Source: Ilyomonas limi (GTDB lineage Bacteria > Bacteroidota > Bacteroidia > Chitinophagales > Chitinophagaceae). Taken from it: DNA of 64,000 nt. Made by a program: the position numbers and the translations under genes. The stretch's first letter is position 1. Every line of letters begins with the position of its first letter. The notes under the pieces were generated by a model. It searched no databases, was not told where the DNA came from, and saw only the letters and a list, made by a program, of their open reading frames with translations. This document shows positions 34,516 to 44,358 of this stretch, piece by piece. The stretch covers positions 184,310 through 248,309 of the forward strand of contig NZ_SZQL01000008.1 in the NCBI RefSeq assembly GCF_005233845.1, in the 5' to 3' direction.

Positions 34516-35775
34516 TTACTCTTTATAAATTATTCCAGCCTTCATTACAAATACTACATTTCTAACGGCATGAATATCTGTGGAAGGATCGCCACTTACC
34601 ATAATAATGTCTGCCAGCATTCCCTTCTGAATACTGCCAATTTTATTACCATAGCCAAACACTGTTGCATTCACAGATGTAGCAGACCGCAATACGTCTA
34701 AAGGTTTCATCCCATATTCCACCATCAGCTCCATTTCGCGGGCATTATCGCCATGTGCAAATACACCTACATCGCCGCCCATGCATATCGTTACGCAGCT
34801 TTTTAATGCAGCCTGAAAGCCTTTCCTTTTTTCAGCAATCCGTGCCGGCTCCGGATCAATGCCCTTTCTCCAGCCTTTGTATTGAGCAATAGCTTCACTT
34901 ACTGCCAATGTAGGACAAAACGCCACGCCCTTTTGTTTCATTAAAGTAAATATTGCTTCATCACCATCATCACCATGCTCTATGGTAGTAATGCCCGCCA
35001 TAATTGCCCGGCGCATGCCTTCTTTGGTAGTAGCATGAGCGGCCGTTGTTCTGCCGCTGCTGTTGGCAATCTGCACTGCCATTGCTATTTCGTCGGTAGT
35101 AAAGGTTGGCATAGCGTTCCCGTCTATTCCCCAGCGATAATCAGCATATACTTTTACCACATCCGCACCTTTGCCTATTTGCGTGCGTACTTCGCTTTCC
35201 ATCTCCTCTGCATTGCCTACCTCTGCTGCGCCCTGGGGCAAGTTAATATCTGCATTGTGCAGGTTAGGTCCGTAACTGCCTTTGGCAACAATGGCTCTTG
35301 TTGCCACTATCATTCTTGGCCCGGGCACTATACCTTTTTCTATTGCTTGTCTCAAGCCGGCATCGTCATACATAGCACCTTCGGTTCCCAGATCGCGTAC
35401 GGTAGTAAAGCCGGCAAGCAACGTTGCTTGTGCATGCGTAACGGCTCTGGCAGTACGCTCGGCACGGCTTTCTGTTAGCACCTGATCATTCCACGCTACT
35501 TCATTGTATGGATGTAAAAACAAATGTGAATGCCCTTCTATTAGACCGGGTAACAGCGTAGTGCCTTTCATTTCTATAACTCTTGTATTTGCAGGCAATT
35601 TGAAATTCATTGCGCCTGCTCCTGCTATTGTATTTCCTTTTACCAATACTACCCAGCCCGTGTGCATTGTTTCGCCATCAAACACACGGTCAGGCTTTAA
35701 GAGATAAAAAGAATCTGTTTGCGCAAAAGAAAAAAGAGAACAAAATAGCAGGGCAAAAAGAAAGGATATTTTCAT
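34516..35775 (-). CDS. Secreted amidohydrolase, imidazolonepropionase-like
   Basis: A metal-dependent hydrolase of 419 residues exported by the signal peptide MKISFLFALLFCSLFSFAQ. Metal and catalytic residues of the amidohydrolase superfamily are present: HSHLF in LLPGLIEGHSHLF, Lys in ADVVKVYADYRW (probably carboxylated), His in TTAAHATTKEG, His in TTIEHGDDGD and Asp in CMGGDVGVFAHG. The C-terminal IGSIQKGMLADIIMVSGDP closes the composite beta domain. This group includes Xaa-Pro and Xaa-Arg dipeptidases, so peptide hydrolysis in the periplasm is a fair guess. It is divergent from the acylase gene at 35853, with 77 bases between the starts. Confidence 0.85.
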   Translation of the reverse strand: MKISFLFALLFCSLFSFAQTDSFYLLKPDRVFDGETMHTGWVVLVKGNTIAGAGAMNFKLPANTRVIEMKGTTLLPGLIEGHSHLFLHPYNEVAWNDQVLTESRAERTARAVTHAQATLLAGFTTVRDLGTEGAMYDDAGLRQAIEKGIVPGPRMIVATRAIVAKGSYGPNLHNADINLPQGAAEVGNAEEMESEVRTQIGKGADVVKVYADYRWGIDGNAMPTFTTDEIAMAVQIANSSGRTTAAHATTKEGMRRAIMAGITTIEHGDDGDEAIFTLMKQKGVAFCPTLAVSEAIAQYKGWRKGIDPEPARIAEKRKGFQAALKSCVTICMGGDVGVFAHGDNAREMELMVEYGMKPLDVLRSATSVNATVFGYGNKIGSIQKGMLADIIMVSGDPSTDIHAVRNVVFVMKAGIIYKE

Positions 35776-35852
35776 GTAGGAAAGATAGTAAGGATAAGAA
35801 TATTACAGAATGCTTATTCCTTTTCTTAAAATGATTCTGTTACTTTGAAAGT

Positions 35853-38045
35853 ATGATGAGAATGCTTATACAACTTTCATTACTTTTTATTCCATTGCTT
35901 TCCTTCTCCCAACAATTTTCGCATCAGGAAATTGAACGCTACAAAGCCGAAGCACAGCGTGTAACTATTATCCGTGACAACTGGTTTGTACCGCACATTT
36001 ATGGTAAAACCGATGCAGATGCGGTGTTTGGACTGCTGTATGCGCAATGCGAGGAAAGCTTTCAAAAAGTAGAAGAAAATAACCTCGAAATGCTGGGCCG
36101 CTTATCGGAAGTGTATGGCGAAAGCCGATTGTACGACGATTTGGAAATGCGGCTGATTTATGATACTGCCGCAGCGAAAAGGGATTACAACAATAGTCCC
36201 TTATGGCTGAAAAAGTTATTAGATGCTGCTGCGGACGGAGTAAATTATTATCTATATAAACACCCCGAAGTAAAGCCAAAAGTGCTCACGCATTTTGAGC
36301 CGTGGTTTGCCCTATTGCGTACTAACGGCAGCATCTCCGCAACACAGGATGGCGGCATTTCGGTGAATGACATGAAAAACCTCTACCCTGCTAAAGACAG
36401 CAGTGTGGCTTTTAGAGAAAAAGAAAATCCATACATCAATAATGATCCGATGGGCTCCAATGGCTTTGCAGTAGCACCACAAAAAACCACTGCTAAAAAT
36501 GCTATTTTATACATCAATCCGCACGTTACTTTCTATTACCGTTCGGAAATGCAAATGGCAAGCGACGAGGGGCTGAATGCGTATGGCGCGGTAACATGGG
36601 GAACCTTTTTTATCTTTCAAGGCTTCAATCAATATTGCGGCTGGATGCACACTTCGGGCGAAGCAGATGTTGCAGATTTATTTACTGAAAAAATAATAAA
36701 AAGAGGCGACTCATTATACACACAATATGATGATCAATTGCTGCCGGTTACTGCGAAAACAATTACCATTCGCTATAAAAAAGATGATGGTTTTGGAGAA
36801 CAAACATTTACTACTTATCACACTATTCATGGACCGGTGATGGGCAGCCGTAATGGGCAATGGCTTAGCCTGCGTGAGAATAACCGTTCACTGCCAGCAT
36901 TAGAGCAATCGTGGCTGCGCACCAAAGCCAAAGGTTTTGAGGAGTTTAAACAAGTAATGAACCTGCGCTCCAACACATCCGACAATACTGTATTTGCCGA
37001 TTACAAAGGAAATATTGCTTACTGGCACGGCAATTTTGTTCCGCGCCGCAATACCAAATACGACTATAGTTTGCCGGTAGATGGCAGCACGTCGGCTACC
37101 GACTGGAAAGGCATATATGCACTTGATTCTATTGTGCATGTGTATAACCCGGCTACCGGTTTTATTCAAAACTGCAATTCTACACCATTTACGGTGTCGG
37201 GAGAGAGCAGTCCAAAGCCGGAAAATTATCCTGTCTACATGGCGCCGGATGGGGAGAATTACCGCGGCATTACCGCAGCGCGTTTATTAAGTAATGCCAA
37301 TGATTTAACAGTAGAAAGTATGATTAAAAATATTGGCTATAATCATTATTTAGCCCTTTTTGATGATTTGCTTCCAGTGTTGCTGAATGATTATACCTCT
37401 TTAGCGTCAACCGATTCATTAAAGCAATCATTAGGCGAGGCCATTACCTTATTAACTAACTGGAATAAATCTGCTGCCGATACTTCCGTAGCGTCCACCA
37501 TTGCTATCGAATTTGGCTATCGTTTTTTACAAAAAGTACCGCCCGTTACTAATCTTTACAATGCCACGCATTTGGTGGAACAATTAAGAGCCGCCATACA
37601 GCATACTACCGCACTGGAAAGGCTGCAACTACTATCAGAAACTTTAAAGGATTTATCTAACCGCTTTGGTACCTGGCGCACTGCCTGGGGCAATGTAAAC
37701 CGTTATCAGCGTCCTGTCGATGGTGTGTTTGACGATGCTAAGCGGAGCATGGCGGTAGGCTTTGCAGCTTCTAATTTTGGTTCTATCCCTGCTTTTGCCA
37801 CACGGCGTTTTCCTAATACGGTTAAGCGTTATGGATTTAATGGCAATTCCTTTATTGCCTGTGTGGAATTTGGGAAAAAGATAAAAGCAAAATCTGTTAT
37901 TACCGGCGGACAATCATTCAATCCGCAATCGCCGCATTATCTTGATCAGGCAGAAATGTACATTAATGGCAATTTTAAAAATGTGTTGTTTTATAAAGAA
38001 GATGTGATGAAGCATGTAGAGAAAAGCTATCATCCGGGTGAGTAA
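35853..38045 (+). CDS. Penicillin acylase family protein (Ntn hydrolase)
   Basis: A secreted precursor of 730 residues that probably self-cleaves into two chains. Signal peptide: MMRMLIQLSLLFIPLLSFSQ. The N-terminal chain carries VTIIRDNWFVPHIYGKTDAD and LLYAQCEESF; the catalytic chain would begin at Ser202 in DPMGSNGFAVAPQKT, with GSN matching the family cleavage site. Further conserved parts are NPHVTFYYRSEMQ, GFNQYCGWMHTSG, YHTIHGPVMG, SNTSDNTVFADYKGNIAYWH and GGQSFNPQSPHYLDQ. The family hydrolyses amides such as N-acyl amino acids or acyl-homoserine lactones; the true substrate is unknown. TTACTTTG ends five bases before the ATG, so the mRNA may be leaderless. It is followed by the SMP-30 gene after 81 bases. 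Confidence 0.88.
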   Translation: MMRMLIQLSLLFIPLLSFSQQFSHQEIERYKAEAQRVTIIRDNWFVPHIYGKTDADAVFGLLYAQCEESFQKVEENNLEMLGRLSEVYGESRLYDDLEMRLIYDTAAAKRDYNNSPLWLKKLLDAAADGVNYYLYKHPEVKPKVLTHFEPWFALLRTNGSISATQDGGISVNDMKNLYPAKDSSVAFREKENPYINNDPMGSNGFAVAPQKTTAKNAILYINPHVTFYYRSEMQMASDEGLNAYGAVTWGTFFIFQGFNQYCGWMHTSGEADVADLFTEKIIKRGDSLYTQYDDQLLPVTAKTITIRYKKDDGFGEQTFTTYHTIHGPVMGSRNGQWLSLRENNRSLPALEQSWLRTKAKGFEEFKQVMNLRSNTSDNTVFADYKGNIAYWHGNFVPRRNTKYDYSLPVDGSTSATDWKGIYALDSIVHVYNPATGFIQNCNSTPFTVSGESSPKPENYPVYMAPDGENYRGITAARLLSNANDLTVESMIKNIGYNHYLALFDDLLPVLLNDYTSLASTDSLKQSLGEAITLLTNWNKSAADTSVASTIAIEFGYRFLQKVPPVTNLYNATHLVEQLRAAIQHTTALERLQLLSETLKDLSNRFGTWRTAWGNVNRYQRPVDGVFDDAKRSMAVGFAASNFGSIPAFATRRFPNTVKRYGFNGNSFIACVEFGKKIKAKSVITGGQSFNPQSPHYLDQAEMYINGNFKNVLFYKEDVMKHVEKSYHPGE

Positions 38046-38126
38046 ATTGCAGACAAGAAACGATCAGACTTAAGAGACAGCAAAATATAATTACATTTAA
38101 AGCTCATCATACCAAAAACATATCCG

Positions 38127-39158
38127 GTGAAACTACTTTTTTGTATATCAACAGTGTTGCTATTTGCAGGTTGCAATAATCAACCAAATTCGCAGTCTAT
38201 GCAGCAGGCACAACAAGACAGCGCGATTGGCAAAATTGAATGGTACGACAGCAGTGCTGCCAGCATCATTGATAGTAATGCTGCTATAGAAGTAATTGGT
38301 AAAGGCTACAACTGGAGTGAGGGTCCGGTATGGATTGCAGAAAAAAGAATGCTCTTGTTTTCGGATGTGCCGGAGAATAAAATATACCAATGGAAAGAAG
38401 GCGACACACCGCGCGTGTACCTGATGCCTGCAGGCTATACCGGCAGTACGCCGAGGGAAGGGGAAATTGGCTCTAATGGCTTGGCACTGGATGCAACAGG
38501 CAACCTGCTACTTTGCCAGTCAGGTAATAGGCAGGTCGCAAGAATGAGCGCTTCACTGGATGCACCGAAGCCCGACTTCACCGCATTGGCAGCAAACTAT
38601 AATGGTAAAAAATTTAATAGTCCCAACGATCTGGTGGCAGACAGCAAAAATAATATCTACTTTACCGATCCGGTGTATGGCTTACCTAAAGGCGCCGATG
38701 ACCCAGCAAGAGAATTGCCGTTTGAAGGTGTTTATAAGATAAGTGCCGGTGGCAAATTGAGCCTCTTAATTGATTCCATTCCGCGGCCAAACGGCATCGC
38801 TTTTTCGCCTGATGAACATACTTTATACCTCGCCAGCAGCGATGAGCAAAAGCCCGCCTGGTATGCTTTTCAATTAGATGAAAATGGCAATATAAAGAGT
38901 GGTGGTGTATTGCTGAATGCTTTACCCTTGAAACAAAAAGCTGCCCAAAAACAAGGGCCAGATGGAATGAAAATAGATCAATATGGAAACATCTTTGGAG
39001 CTGGTCCGGATGGCATCAATATTATTTCACCAGCAGGCAAGTTGTTGGGTTTAATAAAAGTGTATAATCGCTTTACTTCTAATTGCTCGTTTAGTGCAAC
39101 AAAAGATACCTTGTATGTAACTGCCGACGATATGGTGCTGCGGGTAAAGCTGCGGTAG
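38127..39158 (+). CDS. SMP-30/gluconolactonase family lipoprotein (candidate pentonolactonase)
   Basis: A six-bladed beta-propeller lactonase of 343 residues, starting at GTG 38127. The signal peptide KLLFCISTVLLFAGC has a lipobox (LFAGC), so the enzyme is probably lipid-anchored outside the cytoplasm. Propeller and metal-site motifs: NWSEGPVWIAEKRMLLFSDV (Glu), NGLALDATGNLLLCQSGNRQ, FNSPNDLVADSKNNIYFTDP (Asn), IPRPNGIAFSPDEHTLYLAS (Asp) and KQGPDGMKIDQYGNIF. The family opens sugar 1,5- or 1,4-lactones. It converges with the GH51 gene of the pentose locus, 137 bases apart, and could be its lactonase, though it is on the other strand and exported. Confidence 0.85.
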   Translation: MKLLFCISTVLLFAGCNNQPNSQSMQQAQQDSAIGKIEWYDSSAASIIDSNAAIEVIGKGYNWSEGPVWIAEKRMLLFSDVPENKIYQWKEGDTPRVYLMPAGYTGSTPREGEIGSNGLALDATGNLLLCQSGNRQVARMSASLDAPKPDFTALAANYNGKKFNSPNDLVADSKNNIYFTDPVYGLPKGADDPARELPFEGVYKISAGGKLSLLIDSIPRPNGIAFSPDEHTLYLASSDEQKPAWYAFQLDENGNIKSGGVLLNALPLKQKAAQKQGPDGMKIDQYGNIFGAGPDGINIISPAGKLLGLIKVYNRFTSNCSFSATKDTLYVTADDMVLRVKLR

Positions 39159-39204
39159 TCATTACCTTATCGTCGTACCATAAGATTGTAAAGTAGTTGG
39201 AAAA

Positions 39205-39261
39205 ACCTGTCAGGTTGAAGCACTTAAAAGTAAGCATGATGTACAACACAACCTTACAGGT
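39205..39261. repeat. AACCTGTCAGGTT-type hairpin between convergent genes
   Basis: ACCTGTCAGGTTG (39205-39217) faces CAACCTTACAGGT (39249-39261), 12 of 13 positions paired. The left arm is also a small palindrome. It lies between the lactonase and GH51 genes and may end both transcripts, though it has no T tract. Confidence 0.5.
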
Positions 39262-39295
39262 TGATAAAATCATAAGTTATAGTTATTGATTAAAG

Positions 39296-40894
39296 TTATT
39301 TGGTCAATTTCCCTTTCAACATAGTAAAAGAGTGTGGCGGAAAACTGTACATTATTTTATTTCCGCTGGCATTGATAGCAGGCTTTTCTACCGTTTTTAC
39401 TACCTCTTTATTAAAGTCGTTTCCCGATTTAATATCTGGTCCGTTCACCTCAAAAACCTCAAATGTTCCGCTGAAGGCACCATTCTGCGATAAAATGTCT
39501 GTAGTAATAGCTTCCTCCTTATTCCGGTTTACTACACACAGCGTTACTTCACCAGCTTTATAGGTAGCCGATACATCTAAGTAAGGCACTTTACTCAACT
39601 GTGCGGTTGTTTCACCCAAACCCAAATTAAACCGTTCGGTACTGTAATTTTTACAATCTACAAATACATCGAGCGATGTACCTGAAACATGGTTGGCAAA
39701 CAACTGCAACGGATAGTAAATTGTTTGTTTAAACATTCCGTTTTCGTTAGTGAAAATAGGCGCTATCACATTTACCAGTTGTGCCAGGTTTGCCATTTTT
39801 ACTACATCGGCATTGCGTATGAAAGCATTTAAAAATTCCGCTATTACCAAAGCATCTTCCAGATTGTATTTTTCTTCCAGCGCATTTCTGCCAGTTGCAC
39901 TGGCGCCACGTCTTGCCCTGTACCACACATTATATTCATCCCATGCAATGTAAATAGGATCGCGATCGCCTCTGCTGGCAGTTTGCATCGCCTGCGCTAT
40001 CATACCTTTTATAATTTTGGTACGCTGCTCTAAAACCAATGGCGTTGCAATAAAGTTGTAATAATTACTATCGGGGTTGCCCACATACATGTGAATGGCA
40101 ATGTAATCAATCACATCTTTCAGTTCTGTAAGCACTGTTTGGTTCCAGTGGTCAGGATCGGCACCGGCGCGATAATTAGAAGAGCCTGCGGCCACCAGCT
40201 TGATGCCGGGTGAAGTTCTTACCATCAACTTGGCTGCTTCACGGGCTTTTTTTACATAGTCCTCTGCGCTTAGGTGCCCCATTTGCCAGGGTCCATCCAT
40301 TTCATTACCTAGACTCCAGTATGTAATATTCCATGGCTCCGGAAATCCGTGTTTTTTTCTTAACTCAGCATAATATGGACCGTCTTTCACGTTGCAGTAT
40401 TCTACCCAGCGGCGTGCTTCTTCAATTGTTCCGGTACCCATGTTTACTGTAAAATAAGGCTCTGCGTTAACCGAACGCACATACTGCATAAATTCATTTG
40501 TGCCAAAAAGATTGGGTTCTAAGGTATACCATGCTAATTCAAGACGGGGAACACGTTCCGATTTCGGACCAACACCATCGAGCCAGTTATAGTTGGAAAC
40601 AAAGTTGCCGCCGGGATAACGGATGATAGTTGGATGCAAATTCTGTACAGCAGTCATTACATCTTTACGAAAGCCATTTTTATCAGAAAGCTTATTGTCC
40701 GGGTCATAAATACCGCCATATACGCAACGACCTAAGTGCTCTACAAAGTTGCCATAAATATGCGGGTCCACTTCTCCTATGGTGCGGTCGAGATCTATTT
40801 TTATCCGTGCATTCTGTGCGTAAAGATTGGAAAAATGCAATGGATTAAATGCAAGAATAAGCACTGTAAAAACCAGGCGAAAACGGGTATTCAT
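39296..40894 (-). CDS. Alpha-L-arabinofuranosidase, GH51
   Basis: A secreted enzyme of 532 residues that removes terminal alpha-L-arabinofuranosyl units. Signal peptide MNTRFRLVFTVLILAF ... LYAQ begins at the ATG at 40892-40894; the upstream extension to 40963 is rejected for that reason. The GH51 barrel shows IYGNFVEHLGRCVYGGIYDP, IRYPGGNFVSNYNW, the acid/base Glu in ITYWSLGNEMDGPWQ and the nucleophile Glu in IAWDEYNVWYR, then a C-terminal beta-sandwich (TLCVVNRNKEEAI; YSFPPHSFTMLKG). It is the last gene of the leftward pentose locus, 157 bases after the aldehyde dehydrogenase. It tells that the target glycan carries arabinose side chains, as in arabinan, arabinoxylan or arabinogalactan. Confidence 0.92.
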   Translation of the reverse strand: MNTRFRLVFTVLILAFNPLHFSNLYAQNARIKIDLDRTIGEVDPHIYGNFVEHLGRCVYGGIYDPDNKLSDKNGFRKDVMTAVQNLHPTIIRYPGGNFVSNYNWLDGVGPKSERVPRLELAWYTLEPNLFGTNEFMQYVRSVNAEPYFTVNMGTGTIEEARRWVEYCNVKDGPYYAELRKKHGFPEPWNITYWSLGNEMDGPWQMGHLSAEDYVKKAREAAKLMVRTSPGIKLVAAGSSNYRAGADPDHWNQTVLTELKDVIDYIAIHMYVGNPDSNYYNFIATPLVLEQRTKIIKGMIAQAMQTASRGDRDPIYIAWDEYNVWYRARRGASATGRNALEEKYNLEDALVIAEFLNAFIRNADVVKMANLAQLVNVIAPIFTNENGMFKQTIYYPLQLFANHVSGTSLDVFVDCKNYSTERFNLGLGETTAQLSKVPYLDVSATYKAGEVTLCVVNRNKEEAITTDILSQNGAFSGTFEVFEVNGPDIKSGNDFNKEVVKTVEKPAINASGNKIMYSFPPHSFTMLKGKLTK

Positions 40895-41051
40895 AAGCGC
40901 AATTTTTATTAAATAAATACTGGTCTGATTTTTTGAATATTCCACAAATTTTAAAAATACCACTATTAACTTGTATGTAAAAACTTATAAATAGCTGCCG
41001 TTACATCTTACTTCCATTTTATTATTTCCCTTCATACTTATACTAACTATC

Positions 41052-42644
41052 TTATTCAATTGCATCCGTAGTCCAGTTGCCATTTACCAAACGAAGAATA
41101 TGTAATGGATTGGCATTTTGTAAAGCTTCAGGAAGCAGTGCATCCGGAAATGCCTGGTAAGCTACCGGCCTTACAAACCGATAAATGGCAGCCGTGCCTA
41201 CCGAAGTAGCTCTGCCATCGGTAGTAGCGGGGAATGGCCCGCCGTGCTGCATGGAATGGCAAACTTCTACACCCGTTGGGTAGCCACCATATATCACACG
41301 ACCAGCTTTTTCTGATATAATATTGATGATGGGTTTCAAAGCTGCTGCATCATCGTCCACAGCATGCAAAGTAGCTGTTAGTTGTCCTTCTAAAGATTGA
41401 AGTGCCTGCTGCAATTCAGCTTCGTCTTTACATATCACCAATAAAGTAGCAGGCCCAAAAATCTCCTCAGAGAATTGTTTGTTGGCAATAAAGTCTGCTC
41501 CGCTGATCATGTGCACAACAGGCTGCGCTTCATAGCGGTCTGCCACCGGTTCTGTCGACGACTTGGCCAACACAAATATTTCAGCCGCATCCTCAAATGT
41601 TTTTACACCTTCGTAGTATGCTTTGTGAATATTTTTATTCAGCATGGGTGCGGGCATGACTGCCGCGATCTGCTCAGCAAAAGCAGTCCTGAACTGGAGT
41701 GCAGCATCCGTATCTGTCATAAGCACCAACCCCGGGCAGGTACAAAACTGTCCTGCCCCTAATATTAAAGAAGCAGCCAATTCCTTTGCAATAGCATCTT
41801 TTCGTTTTTTTAATGCACTTTCCATCAGCACTACAGGATTGATGGCACTCATTTCTGCATAAACTGGTATAGGGTCTGGTCTGGAAACGGCTGCATTAAA
41901 TAAACGCATACCCACGCTACGGGAACCAGTAAAGCCAACCGCTTTTATAACGGGATTTTTTACAAGGCTTACAGCATCCTCATGGGAAAGATATACCGAA
42001 GAAAACACACCCTCGGGCATGCCGGTATCTTTTGCAGCTTTTATGATTGCAGAAGATACCAACTCGTTTGTTCCGGGGTGAGAGGAATGAGCCTTAACAA
42101 CCACCGGGCAACCCGCCGCGAGTGCAGAGGCAGTGTCACCGCCGGCAGTAGAAAAAGCCAGTGGAAAATTGCTTGCACCAAATACAGCCACCGGGCCAAT
42201 AGGAACCAGCATTCTCCTGATGTCTGTCCTTGGTAACGGCTTTCGCTCAGGCTGTGCGGTATCAATACGTGCATCTACCCACCAGCCATCGCGCAGCAGT
42301 TGTGCAAACAATTGAAGTTGCCCGCAAGTACGGTTCCTTTCTCCCGCAATACGTGCAACAGGTAAGGATGACTCTTGTGAGCATCGTTCTATTAGCATAT
42401 CGCCTAACGCATAAATTTCAGCCGCAATTGCATCTAAAAAATCGGCACGCTTTGCGGCTGAAATTTCTTTATATACCGGAAAAGCATTGCTTGCTAAGGA
42501 CAATACTTTTTCTAATTCTTCGCTGGTAGCAATGGCAAAGTTTCCTTGTAAAAACTGGTTGGTGGCGGATGCAAAAGCCTGGAATGTTTTATTGCTTTTT
42601 GCACTGTTTTGAAAGCCTATAAAATTTTCACCGGTTAGTGTCAT
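41052..42644 (-). CDS. Aldehyde dehydrogenase of the 2-oxoglutarate-semialdehyde (2,5-dioxovalerate) type
   Basis: A cytoplasmic NAD(P)-dependent enzyme of 530 residues. The first 20 residues (MTLTGENFIGFQNSAKSNKT) and the segments RNRTCGQLQLFAQLLRDGWW, DIRRMLVPIGPVAVFGASNF and AGGDTASALAAGCPVVVKAH are characteristic of the alpha-ketoglutaric semialdehyde dehydrogenase branch, not of general ALDHs. Catalytic Glu is in VYAEMSAINPVVL and catalytic Cys in GAGQFCTCPG. It would make 2-oxoglutarate as the last step of a non-phosphorylative pentose pathway, in agreement with its neighbours. It is separated from the MFS gene by 383 bases that hold a conserved repeat element, so it may be read from its own promoter or by read-through. 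Confidence 0.9.
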   Translation of the reverse strand: MTLTGENFIGFQNSAKSNKTFQAFASATNQFLQGNFAIATSEELEKVLSLASNAFPVYKEISAAKRADFLDAIAAEIYALGDMLIERCSQESSLPVARIAGERNRTCGQLQLFAQLLRDGWWVDARIDTAQPERKPLPRTDIRRMLVPIGPVAVFGASNFPLAFSTAGGDTASALAAGCPVVVKAHSSHPGTNELVSSAIIKAAKDTGMPEGVFSSVYLSHEDAVSLVKNPVIKAVGFTGSRSVGMRLFNAAVSRPDPIPVYAEMSAINPVVLMESALKKRKDAIAKELAASLILGAGQFCTCPGLVLMTDTDAALQFRTAFAEQIAAVMPAPMLNKNIHKAYYEGVKTFEDAAEIFVLAKSSTEPVADRYEAQPVVHMISGADFIANKQFSEEIFGPATLLVICKDEAELQQALQSLEGQLTATLHAVDDDAAALKPIINIISEKAGRVIYGGYPTGVEVCHSMQHGGPFPATTDGRATSVGTAAIYRFVRPVAYQAFPDALLPEALQNANPLHILRLVNGNWTTDAIE

Positions 42645-43027
42645 ATTGGTAAGTTTTATTGATGTTTAGTACATTGTCAACTAAATTATTTCAAACAGAA
42701 CAAATCAGCTGTAGGGTTTTGTGAAGTTGTCAGTGTTATTATATATGATTTCTTACATACAGTTTTTTGTCACTTTTTCCCTTGATGGAAAAAGTAACCA
42801 AAAGATCAAGGACGACATGATCGCTCCGCGCATCTGTCCGTGCCTACGCCACCACTTAATCTAAATTGCATCTCTTATTTGAGTATATGGTTTGGCTGAT
42901 ATAAGGCTTGCTATTGATGTTTAAGTACTCTTTGAACTTAAAAGAATTTACGTTACCATGTACTTAATTTGATAGTTGAATGATAAGTAATTGTGATTCA
43001 AGTGCTGCTGCCCGTCATTCCGCCCCC
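42645..43027. repeat. Conserved structured intergenic element, copy 1 (core 42745-42905)
   Basis: Gap between the MFS and ALDH genes. The core has CCTTGAT (42780-42786) facing ATCAAGG (42805-42811), and GGAC (42810-42813) facing GTCC (42836-42839) around GATCGCTCCGCGCATC. ACTTTTTCC/GGAAAAAGT inside the first arm gives an alternative hairpin. Downstream are GCCTACGCCACCACTTA and TATGGTTTGGCTGAT. Two more copies lie at 48790-48945 and 50381-50545, with base changes that keep the pairing. No gene was seen in the gap. Confidence 0.75.
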
Positions 43028-44350
43028 TTAAGCCTGTACATTTAAAGCATACGGCGGCACAGGTGCTTCCGCATCTACATAATCCTGCAACGCTTTACTT
43101 TTTACAAATGGTCCCATGAGGAATAATAAAATAATCAGGCCTATTAATGACAACACGCCAAACCCTATAAATAATACATTGTATGCAGCCGTATAATTGT
43201 AAGCAGCAGTAACATACACCAGCGTAATGCCGGATAATGATTGAAAAATAGCACCGCCAATGCCATTGCCAATGCATGCAAGACTCCATCCGGAAGCAGC
43301 AGCACTTTTAGGTACTACATCAGCGGTGAGCGCTAGTGCATTGGCGGTGTAAGAAGTATATCCGAAGCCTGCCAAGCCAAAAACGATAAGTGCCGACATA
43401 GGCGTGGTTACAAGCAACGGTGCCAGCAACAGCGGTGCACACATGATAACACCAGACATACCCAAAGCTATCTTTCGTGCCTTTGGAATAGGAACCCCTT
43501 TCTTAATAATAAACTGTGTAAAATAGCCACCAACAATATTACCAATGTCTGCCATGATGAAAGGAAGCATCGCGTACCACCCGATTTTTTTCAAATCCCA
43601 ATGATGTACATCCACGAGGTAGCGCCCAATCCAGAATGTAACAAAATACCACACCGGCTCAATGAATATTTTTGCCAGCAGCAACCTGGAAACAAAGCGG
43701 TTTTTTAACAGCTTCAAAGGCGGAATTACCCTTGCTTTAGCTTCTTTTACCGAATGCTGGGGCGTATAATAAGCAAACCAAAAGACAGCCAACCATAAGT
43801 ACCCGAATACTGCAAGAATAATGAAGGTAGATTGCCAGCCATAGCGGGAACTCATGACTGCTATTAACGGAGGAACTACGATTGCCCCGAGTGCAGAGCC
43901 ACTGTTAAATATTCCTGAGGCGGTAGAACGTTCATTGGGCGGAAACCATTCGCTGGTAAGCTTTAAGGCAGCCGGCCAATTGCCTGCCTCACCAATACCC
44001 AATAAAAACCGGCAAATACCAAATTGCAAAGGCGTAACGGCAAACGCATGAAAGAGCCCAGCCGTTGTCCAGAAAGCCATACAAAGCGAATAGCCAATCC
44101 TGGTTCCTAACTTGTCTATCACCAGGCCCGAAAGCGCATTAGACAACATATAGGCAACGAAAAATGCAGTGCCTATATACCCGAATGCATCGTCGGGAAT
44201 GAGTTTCCTTAATTCGCCATCGGCACTCAAGTAATTAAAGGAGAGGCGATGAACATAATTGAGAAAAGTGGCCAAAAAAGCAAAGGTGATCATTACCCAT
44301 CGCATTTTCAGCGGCTGCTCATTGTTTAAAGCAATTGTTGCATTTGCCAT
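43028..44350 (-). CDS. MFS transporter, anion:cation symporter (hexuronate-transporter-like) family
   Basis: An inner-membrane symporter of 440 residues with 12 predicted helices. It begins with LKMRWVMITFAFLATFLNYV and carries the family motifs NYVHRLSFNYLSADGELRK, DKLGTRIGYSLC, FLLGIGEAGNWPAALKLTSE and WFPPNERSTASGIFNSGSAL, as in ExuT-type transporters for sugar acids and related anions. In this locus it probably imports pentose, aldonate or an oligosaccharide released by the glycosidases; a sugar-acid substrate would fit if lactonase and oxidation occur outside. Its ATG is eight bases downstream of the GH3 stop, so the two are co-transcribed. Confidence 0.87.
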   Translation of the reverse strand: MANATIALNNEQPLKMRWVMITFAFLATFLNYVHRLSFNYLSADGELRKLIPDDAFGYIGTAFFVAYMLSNALSGLVIDKLGTRIGYSLCMAFWTTAGLFHAFAVTPLQFGICRFLLGIGEAGNWPAALKLTSEWFPPNERSTASGIFNSGSALGAIVVPPLIAVMSSRYGWQSTFIILAVFGYLWLAVFWFAYYTPQHSVKEAKARVIPPLKLLKNRFVSRLLLAKIFIEPVWYFVTFWIGRYLVDVHHWDLKKIGWYAMLPFIMADIGNIVGGYFTQFIIKKGVPIPKARKIALGMSGVIMCAPLLLAPLLVTTPMSALIVFGLAGFGYTSYTANALALTADVVPKSAAASGWSLACIGNGIGGAIFQSLSGITLVYVTAAYNYTAAYNVLFIGFGVLSLIGLIILLFLMGPFVKSKALQDYVDAEAPVPPYALNVQA

Positions 44351-44358
44351 ATCCTTAT

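Noticed and set aside
38127..39158. SMP-30 lactonase as a certain member of the pentose operon
   Set aside because: It is on the opposite strand, exported, and nearer to the acylase gene. I keep it only as a candidate for the lactonase step.
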